A stretch of 64,000 bases of DNA from Thysanoteuthis rhombus (GCA_963457665.1 OY735224.1:41672239-41736238); one strand, 5' to 3'; counted from the stretch's first letter, positions 11,300 to 24,844 are shown. Numbers and translations: made by a program. Notes: generated by a model from the sequence alone, not told the origin.

Positions 11300-11849
11300 A
11301 AGACATTTGTTCTTGCATTCCTATTATTTTTGAACAAATCTTCACACGTTAATATAATCGATAATCAATCTTTGCGTGATGTCAAACATGGTGTAATCGA
11401 ACGAATCACACCATCTTCCCCCTTCTATAAATGTCTGGTTCATTTTGACCGATATTCAGACATATTACTTTTCTTAAGTATTATCTCATGGCAAGGCACC
11501 TCTGTCCGGAGAGTATCCAGCCATTTGATATTAATATAAACATAGCGTATTTAAGGGAATGGCTCCTCAGTCTCCTTCGAAGCACTGCCCCTTGGAATCC
11601 ATACACTTATTTAAATACCCTTTGAATTTTTAAAACAATCTGCGAAGTTCTCTTTCAGGAATGCCATCAGCAGCCTCATCATTTTTCCTTAATCTCGTCC
11701 ACGGTGTGAGCCAAGGGTTCGGAAGCTGCCAAACCTTGGAGATGCTACCATTTCTAAAAATGACCCTGCAATAGACTGACTTTGTCATTGCAAAACCGAC
11801 GGCCATGCAACCACGTCTCACAGCCAACTGATTGACCCCACGTGAAAGA

Positions 11850-12090
11850 AGTCGCTGTTTATAAATGTCTCTTGATCTTGTTGAATAAACATGATGCAGC
11901 TCCTCAAGAATGAATTACTGAACTTTTCTCTTGAGAGGTTCCGATTTAGCATATCAATTCTGATGTTAGAATAATCGCCATAATTATGGAGATAAGGGAG
12001 GAGATTAAGAATTAAAATATTCTCAGACATTAAGCTATCAATTGATATTAATTTCACAAAGATTGTGCAAAAATATGAAAATGATAATGA
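11850..12090 (-). repeat. Inverted ~240-bp repeat with conserved frame, left arm
   Basis: On the minus strand this reads SIDSLMSENILILNL, then YGDYSNIRIDM, then FLRSCIMFIQQDQETFIN. The right arm at 13255-13490 encodes the same protein on the plus strand with many substitutions, some synonymous, and no frame disruption. A site matching the right arm's splice acceptor has CAT instead of CAG here. It may be an exon of a duplicated gene or coding sequence of an unrecognised element; no function can be given. Confidence 0.6.
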
Positions 12091-12394
12091 AACAGAAAAT
12101 GAGAGACACTCTTGTAAATGAATCGTGGGCTTATGATTTACTTCAAAGAATTATGTGCTACATAAGTAAGGTACTATAAAACGTGATATAGCCAGCGTCT
12201 TTTCTTACATATGATTGTAAAAATCCACCATTTTGTATTCAAATCATGTCACAAATACGAGTACCGTTTCCATCAAATATCGATTCTTTGTTTAAAGGTT
12301 TTGGTCATTTCCTTTGCATCATTCTTTTATTGATTACTTCCATTCTTGCTCGATAATCTGATTTTGCTATTTTTCTGCAACTTTTGTTATGTCT

Positions 12395-12570
12395 GTGGTT
12401 GGGCATAGACCTTTCATGAGTGTGAGACGCTAGTCTTGACACCGTGGCATGGGATACATGCCTTTCCGAAAGACATTAATGTTAAGTTTACGCAAACTAC
12501 CGCGATTCAAGTTTGAACTTAGCTTGCTGGTCCCATTCCCTGTGCCGTTAACCGTCTGTCCACTCACATC
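12395..12570 (-). repeat. tRNA-derived SINE-like element
   Basis: The minus strand starting at 12570 aligns over about 60 bases with the plus strand starting at 14235: shared GGTTAACGGCACAG/AGTTAACAACACAG, ATCAGCAAG/ACCAGCAAG, then TAAGTTCAAA/TAAGTTGAAA. These positions correspond to Pol III box A and box B of a tRNA head. The remaining ~100 bases are body without known function. tRNA-derived SINEs are well known in octopus. Confidence 0.6.
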
Positions 12571-12599
12571 TTTTTCTCTTTTTTAATGTATTTCCTGTC

Positions 12600-13250
12600 T
12601 TTGTAAAAAATTAAACACTTTTCATTCAAGAGATCTTTGACGTGCAACCATAATAATTAGTCTAGTTCAAGGGGTGAAGAAGGTACTCTGCACTAACTGA
12701 ATTCCTTCATACAGGAAATGAGTTTGAATTCATTCAGTTATTGGATAATAGGTTGGAGATTCCTTGTAAACATCTCTCTTCCGTGAATCGGTGTTCACTC
12801 GATCTCACGGACATTCATGTTGGCTAACATCTCAAAGGTCTTATTTAATTGATGAATATTATTAGTCTATTTTGGTTTCTGGTCATATGCATTTACTGTG
12901 TTACCCAAATACATATATGTAACCAAAAATGCGCGTGCACACATAGACAGAAATTATTGAGGATACTGTCAGTTTACAGGGGTTAACCCTCGAATACATT
13001 TACCTATATACACCCGAGGAAGCTAGGTTAAAAGACAAAATTTGGAAAATAATTTAATGATTTCAATTGAGCAGTATTTGTTTATTTGCTTCCTTCAGTT
13101 TTTGTGGATGTCAATATCGTAGTCTCTGCAGATTTTTGTTCCTTAAATGATAAACATTTTTTTATATTTCTTCCTTGGAAAGAAGATTGAACACGATGAT
13201 TCATTACCTCAGCAGCCCACGATTCATTAGAAAATAAGTGTCACATTTTT
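12600..13250. other. Unassigned DNA
   Basis: Nothing recognisable on either strand. It is the spacer between the SINE-like copy and the right arm of the inverted ORF pair. Confidence 0.5.
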
Positions 13251-13254
13251 TTTT

Positions 13255-13490
13255 CATTATCATTTTCAGATATCTGCACAATCTTTGTAAAAACAATATC
13301 AATCGATAGCCTAATGTCTGAGAATATTTTGATACTTAATCTCCACATCTATCCCCATTATTATGGCGATGATTCTTACATCAGAACTGAGATGCAAAAT
13401 CAAAACCTCGCAAGAAATAGGTCCAGTAATACTTCTTTGAGGAGCTGCATCAAATTGATTCAAAAAGATCAAGAGACATTTATAAACTGC
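13255..13490 (+). repeat. Inverted ~240-bp repeat with conserved frame, right arm
   Basis: Open frame running from 13272 through ATG at 13314 to a stop at 13566. Conserved residues shared with the left arm are SIDSLMSENILILNL, SLRSCIKLIQ and DQETFIN. Directly upstream is a strong splice-acceptor-like sequence: a long T tract, then CATTATCATTTTCAG ending at 13269. Homology to the left arm stops after TTTATAAAC at about 13490 with no splice donor. Candidate exon or element ORF; unrecognised. Confidence 0.55.
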
Positions 13491-13569
13491 TGGCTAGAAT
13501 CAAAGATTATTGTGCAAATATCTCATTCAAAATACTTGCTGATTTATCAATTGCCTAAAATGCTATGAG

Positions 13570-14230
13570 GATGAAGGCTCATATGTTGAAGTCTACCAAT
13601 GAAATAATTCTTGCTCGAAGCACGAATGGCAAAATTCTCGAACATTTTACAATGCGTATTGATTTTCAAATGGGTTCCTCTGTTTGTTTTGAAAACAAGA
13701 AAAAGAATGAATATGTTATGGTTTTTGAGACACTTTGTATTTCCTGCAGCATCTATTGTCAGCATAAACGAATACCTCTTAAACTTTTCAACCAATTTCA
13801 AGGCCTTACATGTCGTATCTATTTTCATTGAAGTATCAAACAAGATTAAGTCTGCTCTAAGATGTCACAGAAGTTGACAGCTTGAAAATTCCATCATCAA
13901 ACAACAAATTACACTGATTGTTTTGTTCATAGAAAACTTGAGCGTTATTTCTAGAAACCCTCAACCATTTTTAAATATCATTTATTTGAGATATTGTTGT
14001 GAAATATATCAATTCTAAAATCGTTTTTTTATGCCAACAAAACGTTTTCAAATTTAGGTTTCTTTTGAAGTAAACTTCTTTGCTTATATTTCTTTTTCAT
14101 ATTTTCACTTTTGAATAATGGAAGATTTCATCAATCTTGAATGCATGACATATATATCATTGTATGTGCATGTGCACATGCAACGAAACAAAAATAACTT
14201 GTTGAATGTTTTTATCCATTGTCGTGATAC
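13570..14230. other. Unassigned DNA
   Basis: Overlapping short frames on both strands (88-98 codons) have no motif. No repeat was recognised. Confidence 0.45.
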
Positions 14231-14234
14231 TGAA

Positions 14235-14462
14235 GGTGTCGTTGGCCTAGCAGTTAACAACACAGAAAATAATATCAGCAAGATAAGTTGAAACCCCGAA
14301 GTGAGTGTCCTGCTTTGAATGATTGTTCCCTCTTAGTTAATTCTAACACATTCTGAACTTTGAAGAGCTTCGAAATTTAGCCTAGAGAGATAGGAACGGA
14401 GGGGAAATGGCGAAATTGTTGCCTGGATAGGGATGACTTGCCGTAGCCAGCGTGAGGACCGT
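14235..14462 (+). repeat. tRNA-derived SINE-like element
   Basis: Begins with a tRNA-like head: GTTGGCCTAGCAGTTAAC in box A position and AGTTGAAACCCCG in box B position, about 35 bases apart, as for Pol III promoters of SINEs. A body of about 160 bases follows, ending near GTAGCCAGCGTGAGGACC. A second copy lies inverted at 12395-12570. The stems do not pair well enough for a real tRNA gene. Confidence 0.65.
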
Positions 14463-14639
14463 TTTATATATTTTTCAAATATTCATCCGAGACTTACCCG
14501 TATTATGTTTTTGTTTAATTTTCACTATATTCACAATTACAAAACATAAAAATAAGTCTTATTGGTTCCCTTGCTTCAGCCAAGCCTTTACATAATCTAC
14601 AACCCGTGATAATTGTGGGTTCACTGATTTATGAGAGGT

Positions 14640-14895
14640 TAATGTATTTATGATTCCTCACACACACACACATAACTCTAACATGTATATATATGATTAT
14701 ATATTGAGTTATATTATATTGAAGCTTTTTAAAAAAATGATATCCCGTTATTTCACGGTAATTTATCATTGGGTCTTGACAGCATAAATCGAATAGACTA
14801 TCTAAGAGAATGGGGTTGCTGCAGAAATCAAACCTTTGACTGATGGGGTAGCTGTTTCTATGTAACTTTGCTTTTGCCATTGAGCTAATCAGTTT
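14640..14895 (-). repeat. tRNA-derived SINE-like element
   Basis: On the minus strand from about 14895: TTAGCTCAATGGCAAAAGC (box A) and AAGGTTTGATTTCTGC (box B), spaced as in a tRNA, then an AT-rich body to a CA/TA-rich end near 14650. Not a functional tRNA because the acceptor and anticodon arms do not fold. Confidence 0.6.
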
Positions 14896-15189
14896 CAACT
14901 CCATGTTCTCATTTTGCCTATTCACAGTCTATATCTGCTCGAATAAATAGTTTCACTGGTGCATTGTTGCTCTCACTGATCTCTTTTGCGATAAATTATT
15001 TTCTGATGTGAGCATGATTAACAATCCTAAACTTGTGAAATTCGATTTTATAATCTTTGCTGATCTCGGATATGCCTTGGTTTTCCACTATGATGTGTAG
15101 TTCTTAAGTACAAAAATACATACACAGCTTTATTATATTAAGTGCCAAGAATAAATGAAAGAAAGAGAAATTCACTTCCACTGTTTCCC

Positions 15190-15888
15190 TATGACAATTG
15201 GCAAGGGAGGGTCCAGTTTAGTATTATAATAACATCGTAAATATAAGACTCCAACTCTTAAACCTGAAAAACATTTTTTCTCATTGAAACTGGCACATTT
15301 CAGAATGTTTGAGAGTTGAATTGAGAGAGTATAGAATGGAAACAAGAAAAACTTAAATGTTTATGGAGATGCGGACACCAAGGACATCAACAACTATTTG
15401 GAGCAAAATTCGACCTATAGATGTGTGCTGTTGGGGCGTAGTGATCTGCTGATTTCAAACATGCTTTTGTTTTTCCTCTACGCTGTGTAGCCCTAGACAT
15501 CTTAGAGTGCAAATGCACCTACGTAACTTCTTTATAATATAGATTGAATTGATAAATTGCTTGAGCAAAGGAAGAAAAAAAATCTACATTCGCAGCGTTC
15601 CAATTTAAGGTAAGGGTCCAGTATAGCATTATAAATATAAATAAACCTGATATTTTTTTAATCAAAACTGGCAAATTTCCATGAGGTTTGAAGGACAAAT
15701 AGTTTGTAAGCATATAACATTGAAAGGGAGAAAAAACTTTCGGTTTGAATTTCTCTGGGCCTATAACTGGCTATTGAGCAAAATTCGATCTAAATGTAAA
15801 TTACTGTGGGTAATTTGAAACCTACTGATCTTGAACATGCATTAGTTTTTCTGTTCAATGTGTAGTTTTGGATATCCTAGAGTATAAA
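15190..15888 (-). repeat. Duplicated ~330-bp SINE-body repeat
   Basis: Two diverged direct copies (about 15190-15525 and 15600-15888). Shared blocks in order are GGGTCCAGT..TAG.ATTATAA, AAACTGGCA, TTTGAGAG/TTTGAAGG, GAGCAAAATTCGA, CTGAT.T..AACATGC and GTGTAG followed by the GAGT.AAAT block. The second copy ends directly at a tRNA-like head (15890-15963, minus strand), so the repeat is best read as a minus-strand SINE body that was duplicated, the left copy lacking its head. Confidence 0.6.
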
Positions 15889-15889
15889 T

Positions 15890-15963
15890 ATATACATCGA
15901 ACCCACGTCTAGAAAGCAGCCTGAAAGCGGCTCTGCTCATACCATCTGAGCTAACGAAACTCC
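15890..15963 (-). repeat. tRNA-like SINE head
   Basis: Minus strand: GTTTCGTTAGCTCAGATGG (box A and D-arm), then GTGGGTTCGATG (box B), about 45 bases apart. The D-arm is tRNA-like, but the T-arm and acceptor do not pair, so it is a SINE head or tRNA pseudogene. A plus-strand relative starts 60 bases away at 16026. Confidence 0.6.
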
Positions 15964-16025
15964 TGAAAGATAGAGAGTTTGCGAAAGGGCACTTTATAAG
16001 CAATATGTACGCTTTCTGATCTTGT

Positions 16026-16095
16026 TGGCGCGTCGTTAGCTCAGCTAGCAAGAGCAAAGCTGAGTTCAGGATGCATCTTTGGTGGACGTGGGAAT
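16026..16095 (+). repeat. tRNA-like SINE head, opposite orientation
   Basis: Plus strand: GCGTCGTTAGCTCAGCTAGC (box A), and GGTGGACGTGGGAATG at the position of box B, without the TTCGA core. It lies head to head with the copy at 15890-15963. Confidence 0.5.
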
Positions 16096-16394
16096 GAAGC
16101 TTAACGTTGAATTTATTTAATAGAAAAATATCAATTTTTCTGCATAATATCCTTCGTTGTCAGTGCACTTAATTCAGTGTTTGATATTACTCATACACAT
16201 ATAAGATTTTACAGAGAAAGTTTCTGTTAATAATCGAACGTCAGATCTCTAATTTATTGATCCACCCTCGTATCTTTTGAAATTGATATTTATACTTATA
16301 ATTACTGTATGATTTGCCGCTTTATCAATCGGGACAATAACAAGATATCTACTAATATTTGAAAATTCTTAAGCGCTTTTTTTTTTTAAGAGTG

Positions 16395-16480
16395 TTTAAA
16401 GAAAACATGGAGAGATCATAGGACGGCACAGTATATCAAGGAAGAGAGGAGTATGAAACATATTTTCTGCAATGGCATGA
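16395..16480 (+). mobile_element. Short RTE-type LINE fragment
   Basis: Plus strand reads TWRDHRTAQYIKEE, matching the C-terminal tail of the RTE protein seen in the other copies (for example 17460-17500, minus strand). Similarity ends near 16480, where Penelope-like sequence begins. Confidence 0.6.
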
Positions 16481-16489
16481 AGACGTCAG

Positions 16490-18245
16490 AACTAGTAGGA
16501 ATCTACCAACTAGATATACACAATAAACGAAATGAAATTATACAGTGATAACGACCTCATAATACTGAGAAATAGAAACAAACAAGAAGCAGACGAAATA
16601 AGGAAAGAAAAAAAATCCTAAGACGCAGGATTCAAAATAAAGATAATATAACGAAATTGCAAACTCCCTTGATCTAACTCTAGATCTGGAAGAAGACACA
16701 TATTAACTAAAAAGGGATGATGCTTATCCACAAATATACGTGCACACAATATCCAACCACCCACAGTCCATAATAAAACAAATACACAAAAGAAATGGCA
16801 GAAGTCTGGCAGATAATTCAACCAATGAAGATAAATCCAATGGGGGAAACAGCATTATGATAATGCATTAAAAGATAATAGATTCAAAGCAAAACAAATA
16901 TATACCCAAAAAAACAATCACACAAACAGAAGGGAGGACACATATTAGGGTTCTATCTTTAATAAAAACGTAAAAACTAAGATAAGAGTAACATTCCAAG
17001 ATTTCGTAGAGAAACATTTTCCACAAACGTACAAACTGCACAAAATCAATAAAACATTAAAAATTAGTTATTGCTGCATAAAAAAGAAAGAATTATTAAA
17101 AAAAAAAACCCTAACAACATATTAAACAAGAAAAACAACAACCAATAACAACCATGCAACTGCAGGACGAAAAAAAAATCCGCTATTATCGAACTGTAAG
17201 AAAAACATGTATCATCATCAGCCTGTTAGACCTTCCTCAAGATTTGCCAGGCCTCTCTATCATGAGCATCACAGAGCCAGTACTTTGTAAATTAATCTAG
17301 TTTTTCACATCTTACATTCTGTTGGCTACAGTTTAGCATATGATCTATGGGGATCCACGTTTTGAATCGTGATGTCTAGCACTTGTCCAACATTCTTGCA
17401 ACATGTCCAGCCCATTGCCTTTTGAGCTTTCTAACAGTGTCTTTGATGTATTGGACTTCTGTCTTTTCCTTGATATACTGTGCTGTCTTATGATCTCTCC
17501 ACGTGGGGTTGAGCATGATTTTCTCATGTGCACATTGCATGGTTCTCAGTTTGATGGTCAATCTTTTGGTTAGGCTCAATGTTTCAGCTCCATAGGTGAC
17601 TATCGGTAGGATACATTGGTTTTTTACCCTTCTTTTTAAGTCTAGTATGATTTTCTTGTTCTTGAGAGGCAGGGTTACTCTACCGAAAGTTTGCCAACCT
17701 AGTCTGATTCTTTGCTTTATTCATTCTTCATTTGATAGAGATTCGCTGATCTACATTGATCTAAAGGTCCCCTTTTTCCAGGTCTGCATTTTAAATTTCG
17801 GTCGTTGTGTCTTTGTTTCTTACGTTTTTCTTGTACATGTGATTTGCTTTGCTGGAGTTCATGTGGAGGTCAACTTTCCTGCTTCTTTCATTTAGTTTGT
17901 CTAACATTATTTGGAGATTTGAAGGTTCTCAGGACATTTGGCTACAGTTAAAACCAATAATGACCACCGCAACAAATGGAAATATGTAGAGGTCTTTCCG
18001 TAACACGTAATGTAAGTTTTGGAAATCAAAAATAATCATTTAACATGATTATAAATACCCAGCAACAGCATTAAGATACATATGGAATGAAATAGAACCA
18101 GCAAGAAAATTCACAATAACATGGAAAATAATAGATCAGACTGCACCGTATGACAACGGAAAAGAATGCATGTACCTCCCAATGAAAATCTTACAATAAT
18201 ATCGCACTGAAATAACAACCAGGTGTTGGAGAATAGAAATGAGCT
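16490..18245 (+). mobile_element. Penelope-like element, RT end plus GIY-YIG, split by an RTE insertion
   Basis: Decayed plus-strand remnant of a Penelope-like element, whose protein joins an RT to a GIY-YIG nuclease. Pieces in several frames are LDLTLDLEEDTY and SNHPQSIIKQIHKRNG (after the RT core, 16660-16800), VEKHFPQTYKLHKI with KTLKISYCC (17005-17075), PCNCRTKKK (about 17155) and CKKNM (17190). After an RTE insertion (17213-17940) it resumes with ATVKTNNDHRNKWKYVGLS (the YIG position, from 17944), SLRYIWNEIEPARK and TWKIIDQTAPYDNGKEC, ending near YRTEITTRCW (about 18215). This order matches the known PLE linker (CCHC-like, CNCR) and GIY-YIG layout. Frameshifts and stops are many. Confidence 0.82.
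17213..17940 (-). mobile_element. RTE-type LINE, 5'-truncated, inserted in a Penelope-like element
   Basis: The minus strand carries the RTE C-terminal segment: ENHTRLKKKG, then LTKRLTIKLRTMQCAHEKIM (from about 17579), TWRDHKTAQYIKEKTEVQYI and QWAGHVARMLDKC (about 17410). The 3' end lies at a short (CATCAT) tract at 17213. It separates two halves of the same PLE linker, CKKNM and ATVKTNN, so it inserted after the PLE. A possible short target duplication (ACATG/ACATT) is visible but not certain. Confidence 0.85.
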
Positions 18246-18249
18246 AATA

Positions 18250-20130
<1,881 letters not shown>

Positions 20131-20139
20131 TCAGCTCAT

Positions 20140-20975
20140 CCCAAACACCAATTTTTTCCTCAAACATTTAAATGGGAAAAATCTGGCTTGGATTTGAGGA
20201 AGATACACATTATCAACTTCATACAACATTTCTCAAACGGAGATATTCGAACATCCTCATAGATCGTCAAATCAATGAATTTACAATTAAAACCAGGGAT
20301 AAAACCCTTACATTAACCAAAAAAACAAATCAGACCACATGCCCCTTATAACTATATCCTATGATATTCCCCCCACTTTCCCAAATTATCAAGAATAGGT
20401 TGGGCATCTTGAGACTGAAACCGGAAATTGAAGAAATGTTCCTCGACCCTGCTGTTCTTTTTCTACCGTAGATTCAAGAATATCAACAACAAAAAAATGA
20501 TAAACAGCAACTTCATTATTGATATCAAAATATTCCTCGAAAAACACCCCTAAAACAATCAAATTCTGGTATCATACAACAGTAGAATTATCTTATGCTG
20601 GAACAACAACCCACTGATACCTTCACCAGCTCCATAACGGAAAAATGCTTTTAATATCTTTTTTTGTTCCAACTGTAAAAGTAGCAATATAATATATCTC
20701 CTTGAGTACACTCTGTGAAATTCAGCACACAGGTAAATAAAAACAAATTCTGATTTAATAACTACACAGAATAAAAGTATCCAACTACAACAATTTACTC
20801 CCAATAGTACAATACTTCCACCTACCTGACCACTATTTTGGCAAGGATGCAAAGATTACTATTATCGAAAAGACAGACGAGAATACATCTAACAATGTCA
20901 ACGAGATTCTTAATACCCATGAAGATATGTGGGCAAGATGCTTTAAAACACAGTCACCTTAACTTACATCACATT
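20140..20975 (+). mobile_element. Penelope-like element of a second type, linker plus GIY-YIG remnant
   Basis: Plus-strand pieces in shifting frames: FLKRRYSNILIDRQI (from about 20233), which fits the post-RT segment 'RGY...I', then PLITISYDIPPTFPNYQE (20341) in place of the usual proline-rich linker, CSNCKSSNIIYLLEYTLC (about 20670) for the CxxC..IYLI segment of the GIY-YIG nuclease, and HYFGKDAKITIIEKTDE with THEDMWARCFKTQSP (20830-20960) for its C-terminal part. The type differs from the copies at 16.5, 36.2 and 54.5 kb, which have the CNCR/NIVY layout. A hammerhead-like core lies 650 bases downstream on the same strand. Confidence 0.7.
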
Positions 20976-21620
20976 AAACCAGGCAGATTATTTATAAAAA
21001 AATATATTTAAGTAAACAAGCGTAATAACATAGAACTCTCACATAGATATTCCACCCTTAGCAGAACATCTAAACTCCCCACCAATCCACACACTCGCAC
21101 ATACACACACAAATGAAAAATGTCAACTCGATCAAAATATTTTAATCCTTACCGACAAAAGGACCATCCACATTGAAGTAATCAAAATTTCAATAGATAT
21201 CACCATGGCCTGAAAGGCTGCAAATCTTTTTCAAGGCATCTTTACTGTCTTCATACTCTGTACCCATCAAGACACTTAAGACTGTTGATTATACATTTTC
21301 CTTGATTACTTCACCTCTCTTAGATATATACAATCGCCTCGCCCCCTCCCACTGCTCCGACACATACACCCTGGAATGACCCATAGAATGGCCCAATACT
21401 GCAGGATTCAAGCTGGACAATTACAGGTTAAAATGGCTACCTACAGCTTAGACACTATGATTGTTAGAAAACAGTGGTTAGTCACCAATCAGAATAGAAA
21501 ATACAAAGGAATGATTACACATGCAACAATCATTTTCAACACCTTCGAGGATGCCTTTGATATCGGGAAAAACTGCTCATATCGGTGACTGCATCTTCTA
21601 ATAATGCAGACCTTTAATCG

Positions 21621-21660
21621 CTGATGATGAAACTGTGCTCTGAAACATGTCCGGATAGTG
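21621..21660 (+). ncRNA. Hammerhead-ribozyme-like core, decayed
   Basis: CTGATGA at 21621-21627, a 14-base insert where stem II should be, then GAAAC at 21642-21646 and ATGTCCGGATAG. Order and spacing match the hammerhead core CUGANGA-stem II-GAAA. Stem II barely pairs here, so catalysis is unlikely. PLEs commonly carry hammerhead motifs in their terminal repeats, and a plus-strand PLE remnant ends 650 bases upstream. A (TA)n tract follows at 21668. Confidence 0.45.
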
Positions 21661-21663
21661 CTT

Positions 21664-21667
<4 letters not shown>

Positions 21668-21732
<65 letters not shown>
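21668..21732. repeat. (TA)n microsatellite
   Basis: About 32 TA units, directly downstream of the hammerhead-like core. Confidence 0.95.
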
Positions 21733-21735
<3 letters not shown>

Positions 21736-21739
21736 GCGG

Positions 21740-23990
21740 TCTGCAAAAGTCCAAAAAGATTCAATTTTTTTTCTTGACGATTTTTAAAACCATATTTTTA
21801 CAAACGGGATGTATAAACAAGGGAGATTCAATAACTTATGCACAGAAATTGTTTCTCACAAATTTACATTTCCAACTTGGCATTTTCTTGCTTTTCAATT
21901 AAATTCTGCGAAGTATTTCAAAGGATTTTCATTTGTTGGCCATTTATTTCAGCATAGGTTTGTCAACATAGACGAATGACCTGCAAGTCCTTTTAAGCTA
22001 AGCTAAGAGGAACGCCACCGAGTTGATGTTGCAGGATTATCCTCTGCACTCTCCTGCATTCGACGCAGCATTTCGGACTGGGCGTAGTTTCATTGTTTGT
22101 GAACGGTCACTAACAGAACCCAACGACGAATCATCGACTCAGATGGCGTTGTCTGTGCGTCCAAATAACGACAATGTGCTCTCTTAGTAACTTCATTGAC
22201 TGATGGTATTCAAAGTAAAAATCTATCATTTCAGTTCATTGCACATTTGTGTACTTTCCTGTGATGTTTTCCCAGGGTTTCCTTTATGTATCTGAAAAGA
22301 AAAAAAGAAGACTATCAAAATAGGAAGGACTATGAATGTTTTAGAACCCGTCGTGAATGTTGATACACCTTGTATAAATATATATGTTTGACTGAATCCA
22401 ATTGATTTTGAAAAGTGTAAGACGTGACTTATTAAAATTATCAAACTTTAGTAGATCTCCATCTTGGGGATGCAGAGAAGTCAAACAATCAACAGTTTGT
22501 GGAAGACGTGAATCTACCCCCCCCCCAAAAAAAAGATTCCAAACCAGGGTGTAGAGCCTCCTTGGAGCGGTAGAATGCCAACTTCAAATTCTCACTGACA
22601 ACATCCATAAGCTAACTGATGACAACGTATTACTCCGCTTTCTTTTGAAGCACATCAGCAAGACTGGAGGGAGGGTCCTGCTGACTAACCATCCCACGAT
22701 ATCCATATGCTTCATCCGAGCTTAAGCCTTAGAGAAGTAATTTCAGTGCCGATTTTATTTTATTTTAGTCTGAAAGGGACTTTCTCTTTCAATGATCTTT
22801 ATTCATTATTTCGTGCCGTATTTAGCAGCATTTGTTTGGAACTAGAATCGGAAAGTGATTCAAAATTTTTTTCGCCATTTCTAACAGTCTCCCTCCAGAA
22901 GAACTCATTTGAACAGTCTTTCATTTGTTCTAGATTGTATGCATAATTTATGCTTGACGCGCATTCCCATATTTTCAACTTTTTGTGTTTACTTCTCCAT
23001 CGTTTAATCATTAACGGCGTCTATACTAGTTATCTCGTTTCAATCAAATTTTTGCCAATCCAATCATTTACCAATTCGATGACATGTGCCTCCATGATTT
23101 TTTCCAAATCAAAATGAACTTCTGTCACATGAAAATAATGGATATTTCCATTCTCTATTTTGCATCGAGCTATTTGAGTTTTTTTTTTATAAACTGTTAT
23201 GCCTACAAACATGAAATATAAAAAAAAGCAATATCTTCATAAAAGTTTCATTCAAATAAACTGACAGAAAGCGAAATTCGGAATAGATGAAATATCTCAT
23301 CCAAAATTTAGAGCTTAAAGTTAGAGGGAGGGAGTCGTAATATAAAGTGGGATAATCATGTTCAGCTTAAAAATGCACAAGCAATTATTTACAAGCAGGA
23401 TCAGATTGATCTACTGCTGTGCTGGTAGAATTTGTTATTAAAGATTATTAAATGATAAAAGAAACACTATATTGAAAACATTTATCTTCACTTGTATAGT
23501 AAAGTATTCTTTTTCTCATTTGCTATATAGCCAGATAATACGACCCATATGTCTGACATTTAAGTAATGATATGATTTTGTTTTCGTTTTGTCACCACTT
23601 CGATTTTTGATACTTTATATTTCAGTGTTTATGAGTCATATATGTATCCCGTATATACCATACTCCCATTAATCGATGTTTTAATAAATTATACCAGGCA
23701 CGCATGGTTAGTCTCTCAATAGAGACCATCAGCAGCACTCCTTATTAAAGGTGATCAATTGAAAAAATTCAATAGAAAAACATTACTCGTCCGTTATTTG
23801 ACAGTGATAACTAGAAAGTAAAAATGAAAAACAAAAACAAGCTTGAATGCTGCTGGACAAAAAGTAAAGGTTACTTATTGTAAATTGAACCTCGACTGAA
23901 TAGGGGATTTTCAAAAAAATAAATTCCTGGACATAATGAATACAAGCCTGGCTGCTGCGGGGTCACGCTCCACTCAATTTTATAGATATG
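21740..23990. other. Unassigned DNA
   Basis: No named element found. At 22494-22547 a C9A8 run is flanked by GAATCT and AGATTC, a potential small hairpin. Short frames only. Confidence 0.45.
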
Positions 23991-24062
23991 TCAGACTTAT
24001 CAGCTCAATCGATAAGACACCATCCAACCTTATTTTGTCATGATTTCGAATCAAATAGGACA
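23991..24062 (+). repeat. tRNA-derived SINE head
   Basis: TTATCAGCTCAATCGATAAG (box A) and ATGATTTCGAATCA (box B), about 30 bases apart. The box B core TTCGAATC is well kept. The acceptor and anticodon arms do not fold as a tRNA, so it is a SINE remnant. Confidence 0.6.
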
Positions 24063-24396
24063 ATGTTTGGAAGCATATACATTTATTTCACTTAGTTATG
24101 TAACTCCATTGAACAACCATGGACATAGAAAATGGTGAAGGGGTTCTTTTATATGTCTGTGTGTTTCAGTGAACCTAGCCAAATCGTTTTCTATACCAAC
24201 TTGAAAAATGGCAAAGGGAGTCCACTTAACCACCTTTAAAAAAATTTCTTTCCATTTTAGGACGAGAGCTTTTTTCATATATCGGGGTCTTATTTTGATG
24301 AGTTCATCAATAACATCTAGATTATTGAGAATTTGGATCATTTTAGATGTTTTTTACAACTCTATTCCATATGCTACTCGGCGGAAAATACCAGCA

Positions 24397-24468
24397 GTGT
24401 CATAAACAGGATTTATTCTGACCATATTTATTCTGGAAAGGATTTTTTAAGCGACTTCAAATTTTACG
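24397..24468 (+). repeat. Dispersed ~70-bp repeat, copy 2
   Basis: Pairs with 7538-7610: GTCATAA, GGATTTATTCTGACCATA, TTTATTCT and GACTTCAAAT in the same order. Unknown element. Confidence 0.6.
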
Positions 24469-24844
24469 ATTGTTCAGATGGCAAGTTCTACGGATGCTCA
24501 GTGCCAATTCATAACAGTATTCGAGAACACATTGTTGAAAAAGCAAACGATGACTGAAGCAACAATTTGTGCATATACGCCTGGATACTTCAGAATGGAG
24601 ATTGCGGTAAGGGAATAATGATTTTCACTCTCCTAAATTTGGTGATGATTGTTCTCGCGTACAGAAAAGTCATCTCCTGATTTTGACTCAGCCATTTAAC
24701 TCAATTCGTGCAGGTTTTACGCTCAACTTATACATAGACAGCCACGCAGAATCACTTAAAAACTGAGGAAACGTATGTCGACTGCATTGGCATTTTCAAA
24801 TGACGATTCTTAACTATTCGATCAACCGACGGTTTCTATAGTTT

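Noticed and set aside
11117..11539. 140-codon Phe/Leu-rich membrane-like protein
   Set aside because: Its core is the (TTG)n(CTT)n tract; the flanks show no family and no good start.
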